Shown here piece by piece: positions 8,729 through 17,390 of a DNA stretch of 64,000 nt. Under the pieces are notes generated by a model. It was given only the letters and a program-made list of their open reading frames with translations. It was not told the origin of the DNA and made no database searches. Both the position numbers and the translations under genes were made by a program. The stretch is taken from contig JBILCU010000014.1 in assembly GCA_044352985.1 (NCBI GenBank), positions 19,258-83,257 of the forward strand, given 5' to 3'. This DNA is from JADJDM01 sp044352985. Lineage in GTDB: Bacteria; Bacteroidota; Bacteroidia; B-17B0; Aurantibacillaceae. Every line of letters starts with the position of its first letter. The first letter of the stretch is position 1.

Positions 8729-8980
8729 ATGAAAAAAATCACAATATTTGCTTTTGCAGCTTTAGCATTAACTTTTGCTTCTTGCAAAAAAGACAGAACT
8801 TGTACTTGCACCAATACATACACACCAACATCTGGTTCAGCATCTGTTAGTACTTATGAAGTTACTGTTAAAAAAGCTACTAAATCACAAGTTAAAAATG
8901 GTATTTGCGCAAGTTATGCAGATCAACAAACTGCCCCAATTGCTGGTGGTAAAGATGAATTCAAATGCGAATTAAAATAA
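8729..8980 (+). CDS. Cys-rich mini-lipoprotein, type A (copy 3)
   Basis: 83 aa. Lipobox FASC, KKDRTCTC and the same TYTPTSGSASV segment as copy 1, but a diverged second half (VKKATKSQVKNGICASYADQ) before the tail FKCELK. The alternation with type B genes indicates that an A-B pair was duplicated. Function unknown. Confidence 0.8.
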   Translation: MKKITIFAFAALALTFASCKKDRTCTCTNTYTPTSGSASVSTYEVTVKKATKSQVKNGICASYADQQTAPIAGGKDEFKCELK

Positions 8981-8998
8981 TTTAAATATAACATTTAC

Positions 8999-9241
8999 AT
9001 GAAAAAAATAACATTATTAGTTGCTGTTCTAAGTTTAGCAATGGCTTCTTGCAGAAAAGATAGAACTTGTACCTGTACAGATACAAGTGATGAGCCTGGA
9101 TATAGCTCCTCTACATATGTAAGAACTTATGGATCATCTAAAAAGAAAGATGTTAAAGATCAGTGCGTATCTTATTCTTACAAAGAAACAACTGCAGGTG
9201 CAGATCCATATACTTACACTACAACTTGCGAATTAAAATAA
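8999..9241 (+). CDS. Cys-rich mini-lipoprotein, type B (copy 4)
   Basis: 80 aa. Lipobox MASC, RKDRTCTC, then TDTSDEPGYSSST and the type B tail YTYTTTCELK. It is the last gene of the array and is followed 19 nt later by a perfect terminator hairpin. Function unknown. Confidence 0.8.
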   Translation: MKKITLLVAVLSLAMASCRKDRTCTCTDTSDEPGYSSSTYVRTYGSSKKKDVKDQCVSYSYKETTAGADPYTYTTTCELK

Positions 9242-9260
9242 TTTAATTCCCAATTTTTTA

Positions 9261-9296
9261 AAACTTCCACTTGTAATCAAGTGGAAGTTTTTTTTT
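9261..9296 (+). terminator. Terminator of the lipoprotein array
   Basis: Perfect 13-bp stem (9261-9273 with 9278-9290), TAAT loop, then a T run to 9296. Confidence 0.92.
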
Positions 9297-9300
9297 GTTA

Positions 9301-9308
9301 TAACTTTG
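9301..9308 (+). promoter_or_regulatory. Putative -7 box (TAACTTTG)
   Basis: TAACTTTG matches TAnnTTTG just after the array terminator and 10 nt before the ATG at 9319, so the DoxX/thioredoxin gene probably has its own start of transcription. Confidence 0.45.
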
Positions 9309-9318
9309 GTGTTTTAAA

Positions 9319-10257
9319 ATGAAAATTAATAAATCAATACTGTTTTTTTATCCGCTTATTTTAATAATCGGTTTATTATTTATTTATAGTGGCTACACAA
9401 AACTTTATCCTATTGAACCTTTCGAATTTACATTTGTTGATTTAGGAATTGCCAGTTGGAGAACTGCACCATTTATTGCACGATTTTTAATTGGACTAGA
9501 ATTTTTTATTGGTTTATTGCTAATTTTTGGCATATCTATTAAAAGATTTACCATTTTTTTAACCTCAATAACCTTAATTTTGTTTTCAGTTTATTTAATT
9601 ATCATCATGATAATTAATGGCAATAATGGTAATTGCGGTTGTTTTGGAACAGCTATTTCTATGACGCCACTTCAAGCATTAATAAAAAACATAGTAATGC
9701 TTTTGGCTTGTTTTTTCATCTATAAAGGTTTTGATGGTTTTAATTACAAAAAGTTTAATAAATGGATAATTGGTTTATTGGCAATTTCCTCATTTACAAT
9801 GCCACATGTTTTAAATTATATAGATTTTGAATATTCATCTTCTTACCTAACTAAAAAAGAAGATCATTTTAAACTTGAACTAGACAGTTTATATAAAAAC
9901 GCGAAAATTAATACGCCTCCGAAATCATTAAGTAAAGGCAAGCATATTATTGCATTTATGAGTATGACGTGTAGTCATTGCAGAATTGCTGCAAAAAAAA
10001 TGAGATTAATGAAAGAAAAAAATAAAAATTTACCTATTTATTTTGTTCTAAATGGCGATACTTCTAAAATAAAACCATTTTTTGACGATACGAAAGCGCA
10101 AAACATAAATTACAGTTTATTAAACGGAAAATCATTTGTTTACCTGGCCGGCCTGAAAATGCCCACAATTTACCTGGTAAATAATGAAATTGTTGAAAAT
10201 TGGATTACCTATTTAGATTTGGATCAATCTGAGGTAGAAAAATGGTTAACTAAATAA
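9319..10257 (+). CDS. DoxX/MauE-like membrane protein with C-terminal thioredoxin-like domain
   Basis: 312 aa. The first ~150 residues contain four hydrophobic helices of the MauE/DoxX type (ILFFYPLILIIGLLFIYSG is the first) and a Cys pair in NGNCGCFGT, typical of redox-associated MauE-like proteins. After a spacer helix the C-terminal ~110 residues are thioredoxin-like: FMSMTCSHCRIAAKKM carries C218-S-H-C221, and KMPTIYLV supplies the cis-Pro segment. This arrangement suggests electron transfer across the membrane to exported thiols. Substrate unknown; it sits beside four Cys-rich exported lipoproteins. It has its own -7 box. Confidence 0.8.
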   Translation: MKINKSILFFYPLILIIGLLFIYSGYTKLYPIEPFEFTFVDLGIASWRTAPFIARFLIGLEFFIGLLLIFGISIKRFTIFLTSITLILFSVYLIIIMIINGNNGNCGCFGTAISMTPLQALIKNIVMLLACFFIYKGFDGFNYKKFNKWIIGLLAISSFTMPHVLNYIDFEYSSSYLTKKEDHFKLELDSLYKNAKINTPPKSLSKGKHIIAFMSMTCSHCRIAAKKMRLMKEKNKNLPIYFVLNGDTSKIKPFFDDTKAQNINYSLLNGKSFVYLAGLKMPTIYLVNNEIVENWITYLDLDQSEVEKWLTK

Positions 10258-10269
10258 CTTCAAATAAAA

Positions 10270-11133
10270 TTATTTATTGAAATAAAAGTCCAGAATAACA
10301 AACAAAGAAAATATGATGCTTCCAATTCCATTAGTGGTAGCAAAAGCTAAATTCACTTTACTTAAATCAGTTGCCTTTACAAGCATATGCTGATAAAATA
10401 ATAAGGCGCAAAACATAACTGCTCCAGTCCAATATAAAAAACCAAATTCGGCTTTTATTCCAATATATAAAACAACAGTTGCGCAAATAATATGTAATAA
10501 CCTACTAACCATAAGCGCTCTTTTTACCCCTAAATAACCAGGTATTGATTTTAATTTATTTGTCACATCAAATTCTTCATCCTGTAACGCATAAATAATA
10601 TCAAAACCACTTACCCAGAAAAAAACCAGAATCCCAAACAATACAGGAATAGTGCTAAAAACACCTGTAACGGCCAAATAAGAGCCAATTGGAGCTAAAG
10701 AAAGACCAACACCTAAAACAAGGTGACATAGCGGTGTAAAACGCTTTGTAAAGCTGTAACCTAAAATCACTAACAAAGCTACAAAAGATAAGTAAAAACA
10801 AATTGGATTAATGAACCAAGTTGTGACAATAAATAATAAAGAACTAATAATTACAAACCAAAATGCAGACTGAGCAGATATTACCCCTACAGGTATTTCC
10901 CTATTTTTAGTTCTTGGATTTAAGGCGTCAAATTTTCTGTCAATGTAACGATTAAATGCCATTGCAGCGCTTCTAGCGAAGACCATGCAGAGTAAAACAT
11001 ATACAAATTTTAGCCATTCAAATTGGTATCCTGACTTAATAGCAAATTCAAATCCTACAATTGCAAATGGTAATGCAAATACAGTATGACTAAATTTAAT
11101 TAATGAAAAATAATGTTTTAATGTAGAAATCAT
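10270..11133 (-). CDS. UbiA-family polyprenyltransferase (probable menaquinone-pathway MqnP/UbiA)
   Basis: 287 aa integral membrane protein with about eight helices. The first prenyl-diphosphate Mg site is N61-R-Y-I-D65-R-K-F-D69 followed by NPRT, and the second is DIIYALQDEEFD. The NR..D...D..NPRT version is typical of the 4-hydroxybenzoate prenyltransferase-like group used in the futalosine menaquinone route (MqnP); UbiA proper is the alternative. It prenylates an aromatic ring with a polyprenyl diphosphate. Its ATG shares one base with the stop of the small upstream membrane gene (TAATG), implying coupling. Confidence 0.85.
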   Translation of the reverse strand: MISTLKHYFSLIKFSHTVFALPFAIVGFEFAIKSGYQFEWLKFVYVLLCMVFARSAAMAFNRYIDRKFDALNPRTKNREIPVGVISAQSAFWFVIISSLLFIVTTWFINPICFYLSFVALLVILGYSFTKRFTPLCHLVLGVGLSLAPIGSYLAVTGVFSTIPVLFGILVFFWVSGFDIIYALQDEEFDVTNKLKSIPGYLGVKRALMVSRLLHIICATVVLYIGIKAEFGFLYWTGAVMFCALLFYQHMLVKATDLSKVNLAFATTNGIGSIIFSLFVILDFYFNK

Positions 11134-11384
11134 TAATCTTTAAAAATCAAAATAACAATCATAATGTATAATACCGGTATCGAGGAAAGAAATAACCCAA
11201 TAAATGACTTTGAAAACAATCGTCTTTGCATTTGATATTTAGTTTCGTAGAATATAGCGAATATAGATGCCATAAAACCTAGCAAAGAAAGAAACAAACC
11301 AATTAAAAGAAAATCATGAAAGAAAATAGTCCCTGTTGCCAAAGCACCTATAATTAAAGATATATTAGATATAATTTTATACAT
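11133..11384 (-). CDS. Small three-helix membrane protein
   Basis: 83 aa starting at the ATG at 11384. The open frame extends upstream to 11573 but would then run through the end of rplQ and the terminator hairpin, so this internal Met (MYKIISN) is preferred. Three hydrophobic segments are visible (~5-20, 26-48, 62-80). No family recognised. It lies between the ribosomal operon terminator and ubiA, overlapping ubiA by one base (TAATG). Confidence 0.6.
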   Translation of the reverse strand: MYKIISNISLIIGALATGTIFFHDFLLIGLFLSLLGFMASIFAIFYETKYQMQRRLFSKSFIGLFLSSIPVLYIMIVILIFKD

Positions 11385-11401
11385 TGATAAATCAATATTA
11401 A

Positions 11402-11428
11402 TAAAAAAGGGAGTTAAAAACTCCCTTT
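11402..11428 (-). terminator. Terminator of the ribosomal protein run
   Basis: On the minus strand a 10-bp stem (11419-11428 with 11406-11415) with a 3-base loop is followed by T residues. It lies 9 nt after the rplQ stop. Confidence 0.85.
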
Positions 11429-11436
11429 CTATTTCT

Positions 11437-11919
11437 TTATTCAGCTGACTCAGTTTTAGATCCTGATTCATCCGCTTTAGGAGAAGCTTTTTTTGCTTTT
11501 CCTCTTCTTGTTGTTTTTGATTTTTTCTCAGTTGAAGTTGATTTATTACTTGTATATAAATCATTAAAATCAACTAGTTCGATTAATGCCATATCAGCAG
11601 CATCACCTAAACGATTACCAGTTTTGATAATTCTTGTATAACCACCATTTCTTTCTGCAATCTTAGAGGCAACATCTTTAAAAAGTGTAGAAACAGCTTC
11701 TTTACTTTTTAAGTATGAGAAAACAATACGTCTGCTGTGAGTTGTGTCATCTTTTGATTTTGTAATGATTGGCTCAACATAAACACGTAATGCTTTTGCT
11801 TTAGCTGTAGTTGTAAAGATACGCTTGTTTTGAATCAATGAGCAAGCCATATTAGCTAACATTGATGTTCTGTGAGCTGACTTTCTTCCTAAATTATTAA
11901 TTTTATCTCCGTGTCTCAT
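11437..11919 (-). CDS. rplQ: 50S ribosomal protein L17
   Basis: 160 aa. The N-terminal ~117 residues are classic L17 (MRHGDKINNLGRKSAHR at the start). A ~40-residue Lys/Ser/Ala-rich tail follows (TEKKSKTTRRGKAKKA and onward), an extension common in Bacteroidota L17. Last gene of the alpha segment, with a terminator directly after it. Confidence 0.97.
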   Translation of the reverse strand: MRHGDKINNLGRKSAHRTSMLANMACSLIQNKRIFTTTAKAKALRVYVEPIITKSKDDTTHSRRIVFSYLKSKEAVSTLFKDVASKIAERNGGYTRIIKTGNRLGDAADMALIELVDFNDLYTSNKSTSTEKKSKTTRRGKAKKASPKADESGSKTESAE

Positions 11920-12005
11920 TTTCTGAATTTTTTACATTGACGAAACCTCATTTTTGAATTACGATTCCGTCAATAAAAAACCGTAAAACAAACATTATTC
12001 AATTA

Positions 12006-12998
12006 TTATTCTTTATCTAATTTATATTTGGAAACATTCATGCCAAATTGTAAACCTTTAGTATTAACTAAATCTTCTAACTCAGTTAAAGATTTTTTTC
12101 CAAAGTTGCGGAATTTTAATAAATCATTTTTATTAAATGCAACTAATTCGCCTAATGTTTCAACATCAGCAGCTTTTAAACAATTTAAAGCTCTTACTGA
12201 AAGATCCATATCAACTAATTTAGTTTTCAATAACTGACGCATATGTAAAGAAGCTTCATCAAATTCACTTTCAGTATTTTTTTCTTCAGCATCAAGAGTT
12301 ATTCTCTCATCAGAGAATAACATAAAATGTTGAATTAAAATTTTTGCAGCTTCTTTTAAAGCATCTTTTGGATGAATTGAACCATCAGTTACGATATCAA
12401 TTAAAAGTTTTTCGTAGTCAGTTTTTTGTTCAACACGATAATTTTCAACTGAATACTTTACATTTCTGATTGGAGTAAAAATTGAATCTACTGGAATTAC
12501 ACCATGAGCAGCATTTGCAGGTTTATTTTCATCAGCAGGAACATAACCTCTTCCTTTTTCAATTGTTACTTCAATTTTCAATTTAACATTTGGTTCGCAA
12601 TGTGCAATAACTAAATCAGGATTTAATACTTGAAACCCATTTAAAAATTTACCGATATCACCAGCAGTAATAGTTTCTTTTCCGCTAATTGAGCAAATTG
12701 CTTTTTCAAAGTCATGGTTTTCAATTTGCTTTTTGAAACGAATTTGTTTAATGTTTAAAACAATTTCAGTAACATCTTCAGTTACACCTTTTATAGTAGA
12801 AAACTCATGGTCAACTCCTTCAATTTTAAGAGTGGTTACAGCAAAACCTTCTAAAGAAGAAAGCAAAATTCTTCTCAAGGCATTACCAACTGTAATTCCG
12901 TAACCTTGCTCTAAAGGACGGAATTCAAACTGACCTTCAGTTTCGTTTGAATTTAGTAAAATAACTTTATCCGGACGTTGAAAAGCTAAAATAGCCAT
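12006..12998 (-). CDS. rpoA: DNA-directed RNA polymerase subunit alpha
   Basis: 330 aa, normal length. The N-terminal dimerisation domain includes ITVGNALRRILLSSLEG at ~34-50. The C-terminal domain with ALNCLKAADVETLGELV and FGKKSLTELEDLV binds upstream DNA and activators. Placed rpsD-rpoA-rplQ as in most bacteria. Confidence 0.98.
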   Translation of the reverse strand: MAILAFQRPDKVILLNSNETEGQFEFRPLEQGYGITVGNALRRILLSSLEGFAVTTLKIEGVDHEFSTIKGVTEDVTEIVLNIKQIRFKKQIENHDFEKAICSISGKETITAGDIGKFLNGFQVLNPDLVIAHCEPNVKLKIEVTIEKGRGYVPADENKPANAAHGVIPVDSIFTPIRNVKYSVENYRVEQKTDYEKLLIDIVTDGSIHPKDALKEAAKILIQHFMLFSDERITLDAEEKNTESEFDEASLHMRQLLKTKLVDMDLSVRALNCLKAADVETLGELVAFNKNDLLKFRNFGKKSLTELEDLVNTKGLQFGMNVSKYKLDKE

Positions 12999-13026
12999 GT
13001 TTATATCTTTATTATTAAATTAATTA

Positions 13027-13632
13027 TTATTTAGAATACAACTCTACGATTAACTGTTCCTTAATGTTTTCAGGAATTTGTGATCTTTCAGGACGTTGAA
13101 GAAATACTCCACTTAAATTTTTAGCATCAAATTCAATCCAAGAAAATTTAGAACTTGATCCAGCAACAGAATTAACAATAGCTTCAAGAGATTTAGATTT
13201 CTCTCTTACTTGAATATTGTCTCCTGGTTTAAGAATAACAGAAGATATATTTACTACTTCACCATTAAGTAAAATATGTTTATGACCAACTAATTGACGA
13301 GCAGCACTTCTAGATGGAGCAATCCCCATTCTGTAAACTACATTATCCAAGCGAGACTCAATTAATTGTAATAATACCTCACCAGTAATCCCTTTAGCAC
13401 GAGAAGCCATATCAAACGTTTTCGCAAACTGTCTTTCTAATACACCATAAGTATATTTTGCTTTTTGTTTTTCTTGTAACTGAATAGCATACTCAGATTG
13501 TTTTGCTCTCTTTTTAGCAACACCGTGTTGTCCCGGAGGATAATTTTTCTTTTCTAATGCTTTATCTGGGCCAAAGATTGGCTCTTTAAACTTACGTGCA
13601 ATTTTTGATTTCGGACCTCTATATCTTGCCAT
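13027..13632 (-). CDS. rpsD: 30S ribosomal protein S4
   Basis: 201 aa. N-terminal MARYRGPKSKIARKF, PPGQHG motif and the S4 RNA-binding domain RLDNVVYRMGIAPSRSAARQ. A primary 16S rRNA binder. The N-terminal zinc Cys cluster found in some S4 proteins is absent. Confidence 0.97.
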   Translation of the reverse strand: MARYRGPKSKIARKFKEPIFGPDKALEKKNYPPGQHGVAKKRAKQSEYAIQLQEKQKAKYTYGVLERQFAKTFDMASRAKGITGEVLLQLIESRLDNVVYRMGIAPSRSAARQLVGHKHILLNGEVVNISSVILKPGDNIQVREKSKSLEAIVNSVAGSSSKFSWIEFDAKNLSGVFLQRPERSQIPENIKEQLIVELYSK

Positions 13633-13651
13633 TACAAATTATTTTTAAATA

Positions 13652-14065
13652 TTAAACTCTTCTTCTTTTAGGAGCACGACAACCGTTATGAGGAATTGGC
13701 GTAATATCAACTATTTCAGTTACCTCAATACCTAACGTCCCTAAGGTTCTAATTGCAGATTCTCTTCCTGCACCAGGACCTTTAACATATACTTTTACTT
13801 TTCTTAAACCTGCGTCAAAAGCTGTTTTACCACTATCGTTAGCAGCTAACTGAGCTGCATATGGAGTATTCTTTTTTGAACCTCTGAAACCCATTTTACC
13901 TGCACTAGACCAAGAAATTACCTGACCTTGGATGTTAGTCATAGAAATGATAATGTTGTTAAAAGTAGCGTTTATATGCGCTTCCCCTACTGAATCTACT
14001 TTTACAACTCTTTTCTTAGCAGCTGCTTTTGCTGCATTTGAGGCTGATTGTTGCTGTTTTGCCAT
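13652..14065 (-). CDS. rpsK: 30S ribosomal protein S11
   Basis: 137 aa. Family signatures GEAHINATFNNIIISMT, KMGFRGSKKNTPYAAQ and the C-terminal PIPHNGCRAPKRRRV. Preceded by an Ala/Lys-rich N-terminal extension. Located in the platform of the small subunit. Between rpsM and rpsD. Confidence 0.97.
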   Translation of the reverse strand: MAKQQQSASNAAKAAAKKRVVKVDSVGEAHINATFNNIIISMTNIQGQVISWSSAGKMGFRGSKKNTPYAAQLAANDSGKTAFDAGLRKVKVYVKGPGAGRESAIRTLGTLGIEVTEIVDITPIPHNGCRAPKRRRV

Positions 14066-14080
14066 TTTTAGTACTTATGA

Positions 14081-14458
14081 TTATTTAGTCACTTTTTTCT
14101 TACCTGCAATTGTCTTACGTTTACCTTTTCTGGTACGAGAATTTGTTTTTGTACGCTGACCACGAACCGGTAAACCATTACGATGACGAATTCCTCTGAA
14201 AGTTCCAATATCAACTAAACGTTTTATATTTAACTGAACTTCTGAACGAAGTGAACCTTCAACTTTAATTTCATCATTAATGATTTTACGAATAGCGTTT
14301 GACTCTTCATCAGACCACTCACTAACTTTTTTATCCCATTTAATACCAGCTTTGGTTAAAATGCGTTGAGCAGAGCTACGTCCAATTCCATAGACGTAAG
14401 TTAAACCTATTTCTCCTCTTTTGTTTTTTGGTAAATCAATACCTGCTATCCTTGCCAT
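14081..14458 (-). CDS. rpsM: 30S ribosomal protein S13
   Basis: 125 aa. MARIAGIDLPKNKRGEIGLT start, YGIGRSSAQRIL helix-hairpin-helix and the basic tail TFRGIRHRNGLPVRGQRTKT. Forms inter-subunit bridges. 44 nt downstream of rpmJ. Confidence 0.97.
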   Translation of the reverse strand: MARIAGIDLPKNKRGEIGLTYVYGIGRSSAQRILTKAGIKWDKKVSEWSDEESNAIRKIINDEIKVEGSLRSEVQLNIKRLVDIGTFRGIRHRNGLPVRGQRTKTNSRTRKGKRKTIAGKKKVTK

Positions 14459-14502
14459 TATTTTATCTTAATTTTTTAAAAAGGTTTGCAAAAGTACAAA
14501 AA

Positions 14503-14619
14503 TTATCTTTGTCTTTGTTTAAATTTAGGATTCTTTTTATTAATAATATAAAGTTTTCCTTTGCGACGAACGATTATACAATCTACGCTTCTTTTTTTTA
14601 GTGATGCACGTACTTTCAT
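14503..14619 (-). CDS. rpmJ: 50S ribosomal protein L36 (zinc-free form)
   Basis: 38 codons from ATG at 14619 to the stop at 14503. Starts MKVRASLKKRSVDCIIV and ends KNPKFKQRQR, the L36 pattern. Of the four usual zinc ligands only one Cys (C14) remains; the first Cys is Ser, the third Asn and the His is Phe, so this is the C-minus form. Lies between infA and rpsM as expected. Confidence 0.95.
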   Translation of the reverse strand: MKVRASLKKRSVDCIIVRRKGKLYIINKKNPKFKQRQR

Positions 14620-14628
14620 TTTTCTTAT

Positions 14629-14847
14629 TTATTTATACCTGTATGATATTCTTCCTTTTGTTAAATCGTAGGGCGACATTTCTAATCTAACTTTGTCTCC
14701 TACTAAAATTTTAATATAATTCATTCTCATTTTACCGGAAATATGAGCAATTACTATATGACCATTTTCCAATTCTACTCTGAACATAGCATTACTTAAT
14801 GCTTCAATAATAGTACCGTCTTGTTCTATTGATGACTGTTTTGCCAT
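14629..14847 (-). CDS. infA: Translation initiation factor IF-1
   Basis: 72 aa OB-fold protein. Contains GTIIEALSNAMFRVELENGH and SGKMRMNYIKILVGDKV, the IF-1 core that occupies the ribosomal A site during initiation. Directly follows secY (4-nt gap) with no map or adk gene between. Confidence 0.97.
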   Translation of the reverse strand: MAKQSSIEQDGTIIEALSNAMFRVELENGHIVIAHISGKMRMNYIKILVGDKVRLEMSPYDLTKGRISYRYK

Positions 14848-14851
14848 TTAA

Positions 14852-16192
14852 TTAACTTTGTAATTGCATTGATGATGTTCTACCCTTTATTCTTCCACTT
14901 TTCATCAATCCTTCATATTGTCTATTTAATAAATGACTCTCAATTTGCTGTAAAGTATCTAATACTACACCAACCAAAATTAATAGAGAAGTACCACCAT
15001 AGAAATTAGCAAATTCATTGCTAACACCTAAAATACTAGCAATTGAAGGCATGATAGCTACTAATGCTAAGAAAACTGATCCAGGTAAAGTAATTTTAGA
15101 CATTACTGAATCTAAAAACTCGGCAGTTTTTTTACCTGGTTTTACACCTGGAATAAATCCACCATTACGTTTCATATCATCTGCTAATTGATTTGGATTT
15201 ACCATAATGGCGGTGTAAAAATAGGTAAATAAGATAATTAAAACAGCGAATGTGAAATTGTACCAGAAACCAAAATGATTAGTAAAAGCCATTAAAAAAC
15301 CTCCTTTAGTCTGATCTCCCATAGTTGCAATTGCAGCAGGAATAAACATGATCGCTTGTGCAAAAATTATAGGCATAACACCTGCAGCATTTACCTTTAA
15401 AGGAATATATTGCCTAACTCCACCATATTGTTTATTACCTACAATTTTCTTAGCAAATTGAACAGGTACTCTTCTTGTTCCCTGAACTAATAAGATAGAA
15501 CCAATAATTACGAACAATAAGAAAACTAATTCGATTAAGAACATAATTAATCCTCCACCTTGAGAGTCTAATCTAGAACTTATTTCGAAAAGGAATGCAC
15601 CAGGTAGACGAGCAATAATACCTATCATTATTATTAATGATATACCGTTACCAATTCCTTTATCTGTAATTTTCTCACCTAACCACATAACAAACATGGT
15701 TCCTGTAACTAAGATAATAATTGATTGAACATACCAAAAAGAATTAACTCCAGGAACAGCTCCAGGTATATTAGTAATTTGTGTTGCAATGTATCCAGGT
15801 GCTTGAACCGCAGTTACAGCAACTGTTAAAAAACGGGTGTATTGATTGATCTTTTTTCTACCACTTTCTCCTTCTTTTTGTAACTTTTGAAAGTATGGTA
15901 CAGCCATACCCAAAAGTTGAATTATGATAGAAGAAGTAATGTATGGCATAATTCCAAGACCAAAAATAGATGCTCTTGAAAAAGCTCCACCGGCAAAAAT
16001 ATTGATCAATCCAAGAATTCCTTCTTGGCTTTGAGAAGCTTTTGCAGCTGTTAAGACTGCAGCATCAACACCGGGAAGTACAACGTAAGAGCCCAAACGA
16101 TACACCAACACTAACAATAATGTTAATGTGATGCGTTGTTTTAGCTCTTCAATACGCCAGATATTTCTTAATGTATTTAAAAAACGCTTCAT
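14852..16192 (-). CDS. secY: Protein translocase subunit SecY
   Basis: 446 aa with ten membrane helices. Signatures include TLLLVLVYRLGSYVVLPGVD near the start, GIMPYITSSIIIQLL (plug region) and the C-terminal IESHLLNRQYEGLMK. Core channel for Sec export. 4 nt after rplO. Confidence 0.97.
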   Translation of the reverse strand: MKRFLNTLRNIWRIEELKQRITLTLLLVLVYRLGSYVVLPGVDAAVLTAAKASQSQEGILGLINIFAGGAFSRASIFGLGIMPYITSSIIIQLLGMAVPYFQKLQKEGESGRKKINQYTRFLTVAVTAVQAPGYIATQITNIPGAVPGVNSFWYVQSIIILVTGTMFVMWLGEKITDKGIGNGISLIIMIGIIARLPGAFLFEISSRLDSQGGGLIMFLIELVFLLFVIIGSILLVQGTRRVPVQFAKKIVGNKQYGGVRQYIPLKVNAAGVMPIIFAQAIMFIPAAIATMGDQTKGGFLMAFTNHFGFWYNFTFAVLIILFTYFYTAIMVNPNQLADDMKRNGGFIPGVKPGKKTAEFLDSVMSKITLPGSVFLALVAIMPSIASILGVSNEFANFYGGTSLLILVGVVLDTLQQIESHLLNRQYEGLMKSGRIKGRTSSMQLQS

Positions 16193-16196
16193 AAGA

Positions 16197-16643
16197 TTAA
16201 ATTACAACAGTAGAACCTCCTTTAGATTCTATTGCTGATTTTGCAGTTGAAGAAAATGAATGAGCTTGAACTTTAACAGCAGCTTTTAATTCACCTCTTC
16301 CTAAAATTTTAACTAAATCTGTTTTAGATGCCAATCCATTCTGAATATATACATCCATATTAATATCAGTAATGTTTTTTGCTTCAGCTAATTTTTGAAT
16401 AGCATCTAAATTTACGGATACATAACTTACTCTATTAATGTTTTTGAAGCCAAATTTAGGTACACGACGTTGTAATGGCATTTGACCACCTTCAAAACCT
16501 CTTTTTGAAGAATAACCAGAACGAGATTTAGCCCCTTTATGACCTCTTGTAGCTGTTCCACCACCACCAGAGCCTTGACCTCTTCCTCTGCGGAAATTTG
16601 TTTTTACAGATCCCTGTGCTGGTTTTAAATTACTTAATTGCAT
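16197..16643 (-). CDS. rplO: 50S ribosomal protein L15
   Basis: 148 aa. Gly/Arg-rich N-terminal half with GRGQGSGGGGTATRGHKG and FEGGQMPLQRRVPKFGF, as in L15. Binds 23S rRNA late in assembly. Confidence 0.96.
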   Translation of the reverse strand: MQLSNLKPAQGSVKTNFRRGRGQGSGGGGTATRGHKGAKSRSGYSSKRGFEGGQMPLQRRVPKFGFKNINRVSYVSVNLDAIQKLAEAKNITDINMDVYIQNGLASKTDLVKILGRGELKAAVKVQAHSFSSTAKSAIESKGGSTVVI

Positions 16644-16663
16644 TTCTTATAATTATTTAAAAA

Positions 16664-16843
16664 TTAGATATTTTCAACTTTCAATAAATGATTTACTTTA
16701 GCAATCATTCCTTTAATTTGAGGAGTTGACTCATGTTCAGCAGAACTATGAAGTTTATTTAACCCTAATGCTTCAACAGTTCTTTTCTGTCTAAGCGTTT
16801 TTTTAATTGTACTTTTAACTAATGTTACTTTTACCTTGCTCAT
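16664..16843 (-). CDS. rpmD: 50S ribosomal protein L30
   Basis: 59 codons from ATG at 16843 to the stop at 16664. Starts MSKVKVTLVKSTIKKT and has LGLNKLHSS, then IKGMIAKVNHLLKVE, matching L30. Fits exactly between rpsE and rplO, the canonical place. Confidence 0.93.
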   Translation of the reverse strand: MSKVKVTLVKSTIKKTLRQKRTVEALGLNKLHSSAEHESTPQIKGMIAKVNHLLKVENI

Positions 16844-16854
16844 ATCATTTATTA

Positions 16855-17373
16855 TTAACCGTTAAAAACTTTATCTAAAGTGATTCCTCTTTGTTGAGCA
16901 ATTGAATAAGCATCGCGCATTTTAATTAATGCATCCATTGTAGCTTTTACCACATTATGAGGATTTGATGAACCTTTTGATTTAGCTAATACATCAGTTA
17001 CACCAACGCTTTCTAAAACAGCACGCATCGCACCACCAGCAATTACTCCAGTACCATGAGCTGCAGGTTTCAAAAACACTCTTGAGCCACCAAATTTACC
17101 TTCTTGAGCGTGTGGAACAGTTCCATTTAATACACAAACTTTAAATAAATTTTTCTTTGCATCATCAATTCCTTTAGTAATTGCATCAGTTACTTCATTT
17201 GCTTTACCTAAACCATAACCTACAACACCTTTTTCATTACCAACTACAACTATAGCAGAAAAACTAAAATGACGGCCACCTTTTGTAACTTTGGTAACAC
17301 GCTGAACTCCTACTAATTTATCTTTTAGTTCAATTTCAGCTGATTTTACTTTTTTTATTACTTCTTTTGACAT
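16855..17373 (-). CDS. rpsE: 30S ribosomal protein S5
   Basis: 172 aa. Dsrm-like RNA-binding half with VGVQRVTKVTKGGRHFSFSA and the C-terminal half with KPAAHGTGVIAGGAMRAVLE. Part of the decoding-fidelity region. Confidence 0.97.
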   Translation of the reverse strand: MSKEVIKKVKSAEIELKDKLVGVQRVTKVTKGGRHFSFSAIVVVGNEKGVVGYGLGKANEVTDAITKGIDDAKKNLFKVCVLNGTVPHAQEGKFGGSRVFLKPAAHGTGVIAGGAMRAVLESVGVTDVLAKSKGSSNPHNVVKATMDALIKMRDAYSIAQQRGITLDKVFNG

Positions 17374-17390
17374 TACAATATTTTTATAAA

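Noticed and set aside
11385..11573. Long form of the small membrane protein
   Set aside because: It would read through the rplQ coding end and the terminator hairpin.
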